A DNA stretch of 64,000 bases, from assembly GCF_003993775.1 (NCBI RefSeq), contig NZ_RJRZ01000003.1, positions 124,001-188,000 on the forward strand, written 5' to 3'. Each line of letters starts with the position of its first letter. Within the stretch, counting starts at the first letter, position 1. The position numbers were made by a program, and so were the translations under genes. Positions 61,457 to 64,000 of this stretch are shown piece by piece. Source of the stretch: Frigidibacter oleivorans. GTDB taxonomy: Bacteria; Pseudomonadota; Alphaproteobacteria; Rhodobacterales; Rhodobacteraceae. The notes under the pieces are model-generated. The model had not been told where the DNA came from. It did not search any database and saw nothing but the letters and a program-made list of their open reading frames with translations.

Positions 61457-62404
61457 TCAAGAGGCGTCGGCGGCCTTGCCATCGACCTCTGCGGCGGCGG
61501 ATCCCGGTGCCGCGACCTCGACCATCAGCCAGTCGCGAAAGCGGCGGACGCTGTCGCGCGCGGCGCTGCGCGCCGGCCAGACCAGGGCGTAAGGCAGGGG
61601 CCCGGCCATCGTGCGGTCCGAGGCGCGCCGCAGCGCCCCGCGGCGCAGGTCGCCGGCGGCGAGGATGTCGGGCACCAGCGCCACCCCCAGACCTGCGCGC
61701 GCCGCCGCCAGCACCATCCCGAACTGCTCGAACCGCGGGCCGCGCAGCGTGGCGATCGGGTCGATTCCCGCATCCCGGAACCAGTGCAGCCACAGGTCCG
61801 GGCGGGTCGCCTGCTGCAGCAGCGGCAGCGCCACCAGCGCCGCATCCGCCAGCGGCCTGCCCCCCGGCAGCAGCGCCGGCGCCGCGACCGCGACCAGCCG
61901 TTCCTCGCAAAGCCGCAGGCTGCCGCCATCGCCCGCCGCACCCGCGGGCACGTCCGCCCGCAGGATCGCAAGATCGAGCGGCAGCGCGCCAAAATCGACC
62001 GCGTCGAGCGTCGCGGACAGGTCCACCGCCACATCCGGGGCGGCAGCGGCAAAGCGCGGCAGGCGCGGCACCAGCCATTCGGTGGCAAAGGTGGGCAGCG
62101 CCGCGATGCGCAGCACTTCGGGCCGCCCGCCGAAGGCCATCACCGTCATCGCGGCGGCGTCGAGCCCCGCCAGAATGCGCTGCGCCTCGGGCAGCAGCGC
62201 GCGGCCCGCATCCGACAGCAGGAGCCGCTGGCGCACCCGCAGGAACAGCCGCGCGCCAAGGCGTGCCTCGAGCCCCGCCAGCGCCCGGCTGACCGCACTT
62301 TGGGTCAGGCCCAGCCGGGTCGCGGCGCGGGTGGCCGATCCGGTTTCGGCGCAGGCGGCGAAGGCCTGCAATTCGGGCAGGGTCGGGGTCCAGGAGCGGC
62401 GCAT
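61457..62404 (-). CDS. LysR-family regulator, probably of glutaryl-CoA dehydrogenase
   Basis: The 315-residue regulator has an N-terminal winged helix ([38 protein letters not shown]) and a substrate domain with the usual [17 protein letters not shown] start. It is divergent from the dehydrogenase gene with a 106-base shared region, the classic set-up for a LysR activator of its neighbour. ATG 62404 was chosen over the in-frame TTG at 62413. The inducer is probably a glutarate or lysine-degradation intermediate. Confidence 0.9.
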   Translation of the reverse strand: MRRSWTPTLPELQAFAACAETGSATRAATRLGLTQSAVSRALAGLEARLGARLFLRVRQRLLLSDAGRALLPEAQRILAGLDAAAMTVMAFGGRPEVLRIAALPTFATEWLVPRLPRFAAAAPDVAVDLSATLDAVDFGALPLDLAILRADVPAGAAGDGGSLRLCEERLVAVAAPALLPGGRPLADAALVALPLLQQATRPDLWLHWFRDAGIDPIATLRGPRFEQFGMVLAAARAGLGVALVPDILAAGDLRRGALRRASDRTMAGPLPYALVWPARSAARDSVRRFRDWLMVEVAAPGSAAAEVDGKAADAS

Positions 62405-62510
62405 TTCGGCCAAGACTATGCGCGGAAGTCATCAACTGGGGAAGGCTAATCATTTGAACGACGGGGCGCCAGGCCGTAGAACGGACCGGAACCGCAAGCG
62501 GAGACCCCAG
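62405..62510. promoter_or_regulatory. Divergent lysR-gcdH control region
   Basis: This 106-base region must contain both promoters and the LysR operator. The AT-richer segment 62430-62455 (ATCAACT...AATCATTTG) with ATCA on both halves is the most likely operator, but it is not a clean T-N11-A palindrome. Confidence 0.4.
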
Positions 62511-63746
62511 ATGACCCAGATGCAGACAGCCGCGCGCCCGGTACTCAAACCCAAGGACGCGCCCGACCTCGGCCGGTTCGACTGGGCCGATCCGCTGCGG
62601 CTGGAGGGCCAGCTGACCGAGGAAGAGCGGATGCTGCGCGACGGCGCCCGGGCCTTTGCGCAGGCGAGCCTCGCCCCCCGCGTCATCGCCGCCTATCGCG
62701 ACGAGATCACCGATCCCGCGATCTTCGCCGAGATGGGCGAGGCGGGCCTGCTGGGGGTGACGATCCCCGAGGAATATGGCGGGCTCGGCGCGGGCTATGT
62801 CTCCTACGGTCTGGTCGCGCGCGAGGTGGAGCGGGTCGATTCCGGCTATCGCAGCATGATGTCGGTGCAGTCGAGCCTCGTCATGTATCCGATCTATGCC
62901 TACGGTTCCGAGGCGCAGCGGCGGAAATACCTGCCGAAACTGGCCTCGGGCGAATGGATCGGCTGTTTCGGCCTGACCGAGCCCGATGCCGGGTCGGACC
63001 CCGGCGGGATGAAGACCGTCGCGAGGAAGACCGAGGGCGGCTATGTGCTGTCCGGGTCGAAGATGTGGATCTCGAACGCGCCCATCGCCGATGTCTTCGT
63101 GGTCTGGGCGAAGTCCGAGGCGCATGGCGGCAAGATCCGCGGCTTCGTGCTGGAAAAGGGCATGAAGGGCCTCAGCGCGCCGAAGATCGGCGGCAAGCTG
63201 TCCCTGCGCGCCTCGATCACCGGCGAGGTCGTGATGGATTCGGTCGAGCTGGGCGAAGAGGCGCTGTTGCCGCATGTCGAGGGGCTGAAGGGCCCGTTCG
63301 GCTGCCTCAACCGGGCGCGCTATGGCATTTCCTGGGGCGTGCTGGGGGCCGCCGAGTTCTGCCTGCACGCCGCGCGGCAATACGGGCTGGACCGGCGGCA
63401 GTTCGGCCGGCCCTTGGCGCAGACGCAGCTCTACCAGAAGAAGCTGGCCGACATGACCACTGAGATCGCGCTCGGCCTGCAGGCCAGCCTGCAGGTGGGC
63501 CGGCTGATGGATGCGGCCGAGGCCGCGCCCGAGATGATCAGCCTGGTGAAGCGCAACAACTGCGGCAAGGCACTGGACATCGCCCGGATGGCGCGGGACA
63601 TGCATGGCGGCAACGGCATTTCCGAGGAATTCCAGGTGATGCGCCACGCCGCCAATCTGGAAACGGTGAACACCTACGAGGGCACGCATGACGTCCATGC
63701 GCTGATCCTCGGCCGGGCGGTGACGGGGCTGCAGGCGTTTTTCTGA
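62511..63746 (+). CDS. gcdH: Glutaryl-CoA dehydrogenase
   Basis: The 411-residue FAD enzyme oxidises and decarboxylates glutaryl-CoA to crotonyl-CoA in lysine/tryptophan breakdown. The acyl-CoA dehydrogenase patterns [17 protein letters not shown] and [17 protein letters not shown] (with the catalytic Glu in YEGTHD) are present. [17 protein letters not shown] at the start and [15 protein letters not shown] in the middle are typical of GcdH. Divergent LysR gene upstream. Confidence 0.95.
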   Translation: MTQMQTAARPVLKPKDAPDLGRFDWADPLRLEGQLTEEERMLRDGARAFAQASLAPRVIAAYRDEITDPAIFAEMGEAGLLGVTIPEEYGGLGAGYVSYGLVAREVERVDSGYRSMMSVQSSLVMYPIYAYGSEAQRRKYLPKLASGEWIGCFGLTEPDAGSDPGGMKTVARKTEGGYVLSGSKMWISNAPIADVFVVWAKSEAHGGKIRGFVLEKGMKGLSAPKIGGKLSLRASITGEVVMDSVELGEEALLPHVEGLKGPFGCLNRARYGISWGVLGAAEFCLHAARQYGLDRRQFGRPLAQTQLYQKKLADMTTEIALGLQASLQVGRLMDAAEAAPEMISLVKRNNCGKALDIARMARDMHGGNGISEEFQVMRHAANLETVNTYEGTHDVHALILGRAVTGLQAFF

Positions 63747-63750
63747 GGCC

Positions 63751-64000
63751 CTAGCCCGCGCCCCGCAGCGGGCGTGCCGCGAACGCCACCTGCCCCCGCG
63801 GCAGCATCCGGTCGAGCCGGGTCAGGCCCCAGCCGGTCGCGGCGGCGAGGTCGTGCACCTGCGCCGCCGTCAGGTGATAGGGCGGGCGCGCGGGATGCGT
63901 CACCACCCCGTCCGGCTGCCGGACCGGGCCGGCCGCCGCCGCCTCGGGCGCGAGGAAGACGGTGAAGAGCAGGCTTTCCAGCGCCGGAAAGCGGGTCAGT
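63751..64000 (-). CDS. 3' end of a protein, possibly SAM-dependent methyltransferase
   Basis: Only the last 82 residues are in the window. PPYHLTAAQVHDLAAATGW and the final PRGQVAFAARP resemble the C-terminal end of class I methyltransferases, which often close with such a 'tGW...hPRgQ' pattern. The stop is TAG, 4 bases from the convergent gcdH stop. The assignment rests on a short piece and is tentative. Confidence 0.5.
   Translation of the reverse strand, partial: LTRFPALESLLFTVFLAPEAAAAGPVRQPDGVVTHPARPPYHLTAAQVHDLAAATGWGLTRLDRMLPRGQVAFAARPLRGAG

Overview
The window is about 70% GC and gene-dense, with alphaproteobacterial gene content of the Rhodobacteraceae/Paracoccaceae type. Pointers to this group are the fused MaoC/phosphate acetyltransferase next to a DUF3141 protein and FabI, a polyamine-type ABC transporter, the XdhC/molybdopterin-binding pair, CoxE/MoxR neighbours, a cyoABCD-surf1 operon, and GC-rich intergenic hairpin repeats of a kind I associate with this family. 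Genus cannot be decided from the sequence alone. I saw no phage, transposase, integrase, plasmid or CRISPR features.

Layout. 1-4795 (minus): acyl-CoA/fatty-acid operon of FabI, a PHA-synthase-like DUF3141 protein, and MaoC-PTA cut by the window edge. 5356-10036 (plus): complete polyamine-type ABC importer (ATPase, binding protein, two permeases). 10229-21750 (plus): Wzx/Wzy-type exopolysaccharide operon with a chain-length/kinase-like protein, flippase, polymerase, export protein, two GT4 glycosyltransferases, a sulfotransferase, a methyltransferase-like protein and a secreted pectate-lyase-like enzyme. 22298-36139 (plus): nucleotide-sugar and glycosyltransferase operon with a WbpM/CapD-type dehydratase, GT4, GtrA, a GT-C membrane glycosyltransferase, a CDP-6-deoxysugar module (rfbF, rfbG, an RfbH-like enzyme, a C-methyltransferase, an SDR-like protein), an internally deleted acyltransferase, GtrB-like GT2 and a last GT4. 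36103-41235 (minus): sugar transferase, formyltransferase, PIG-L deacetylase, DegT aminotransferase, ATP-grasp and HAD. 41585-43591 (plus): a second Wzz/BY-kinase with intact catalytic motifs. Then an MHS-type transporter, cyoABCD-surf1, tRNA-Thr, gluconokinase with an iron-type ABC permease, an orphan protein, the XdhC pair, DUF1203, a very acidic/charged OmpA protein, CoxE/MoxR, and glutaryl-CoA dehydrogenase with a divergent LysR regulator.

How the parts fit. From 10.2 to 43.6 kb almost everything serves surface-glycan synthesis. WbpM dehydratase, aminotransferase, deacetylase, formyltransferase and ATP-grasp can together make and decorate an amino-dideoxy sugar that the PglC-like sugar transferase loads on the lipid carrier. 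rfbFGH plus the C-methyltransferase would supply a (probably branched) CDP-deoxysugar. GtrA, the GT-C protein and GtrB look like a split late-modification system. Wzx, Wzy, the export protein and the two chain-length proteins assemble and export the polymer, which may be sulfated. Most junctions inside these operons are 1-4 base start/stop overlaps, so the proteins are probably translationally coupled.

The most interesting points are the minus-strand amino-sugar cassette, an RfbH-like enzyme with the His-for-Lys change but without the iron-sulfur cysteines, several degenerate catalytic motifs (kinase-like Wzz, SDR, MaoC, FabI), an acyltransferase reduced to its two ends, a family of in-frame 12-18 bp tandem repeats, and a dispersed intergenic hairpin repeat.
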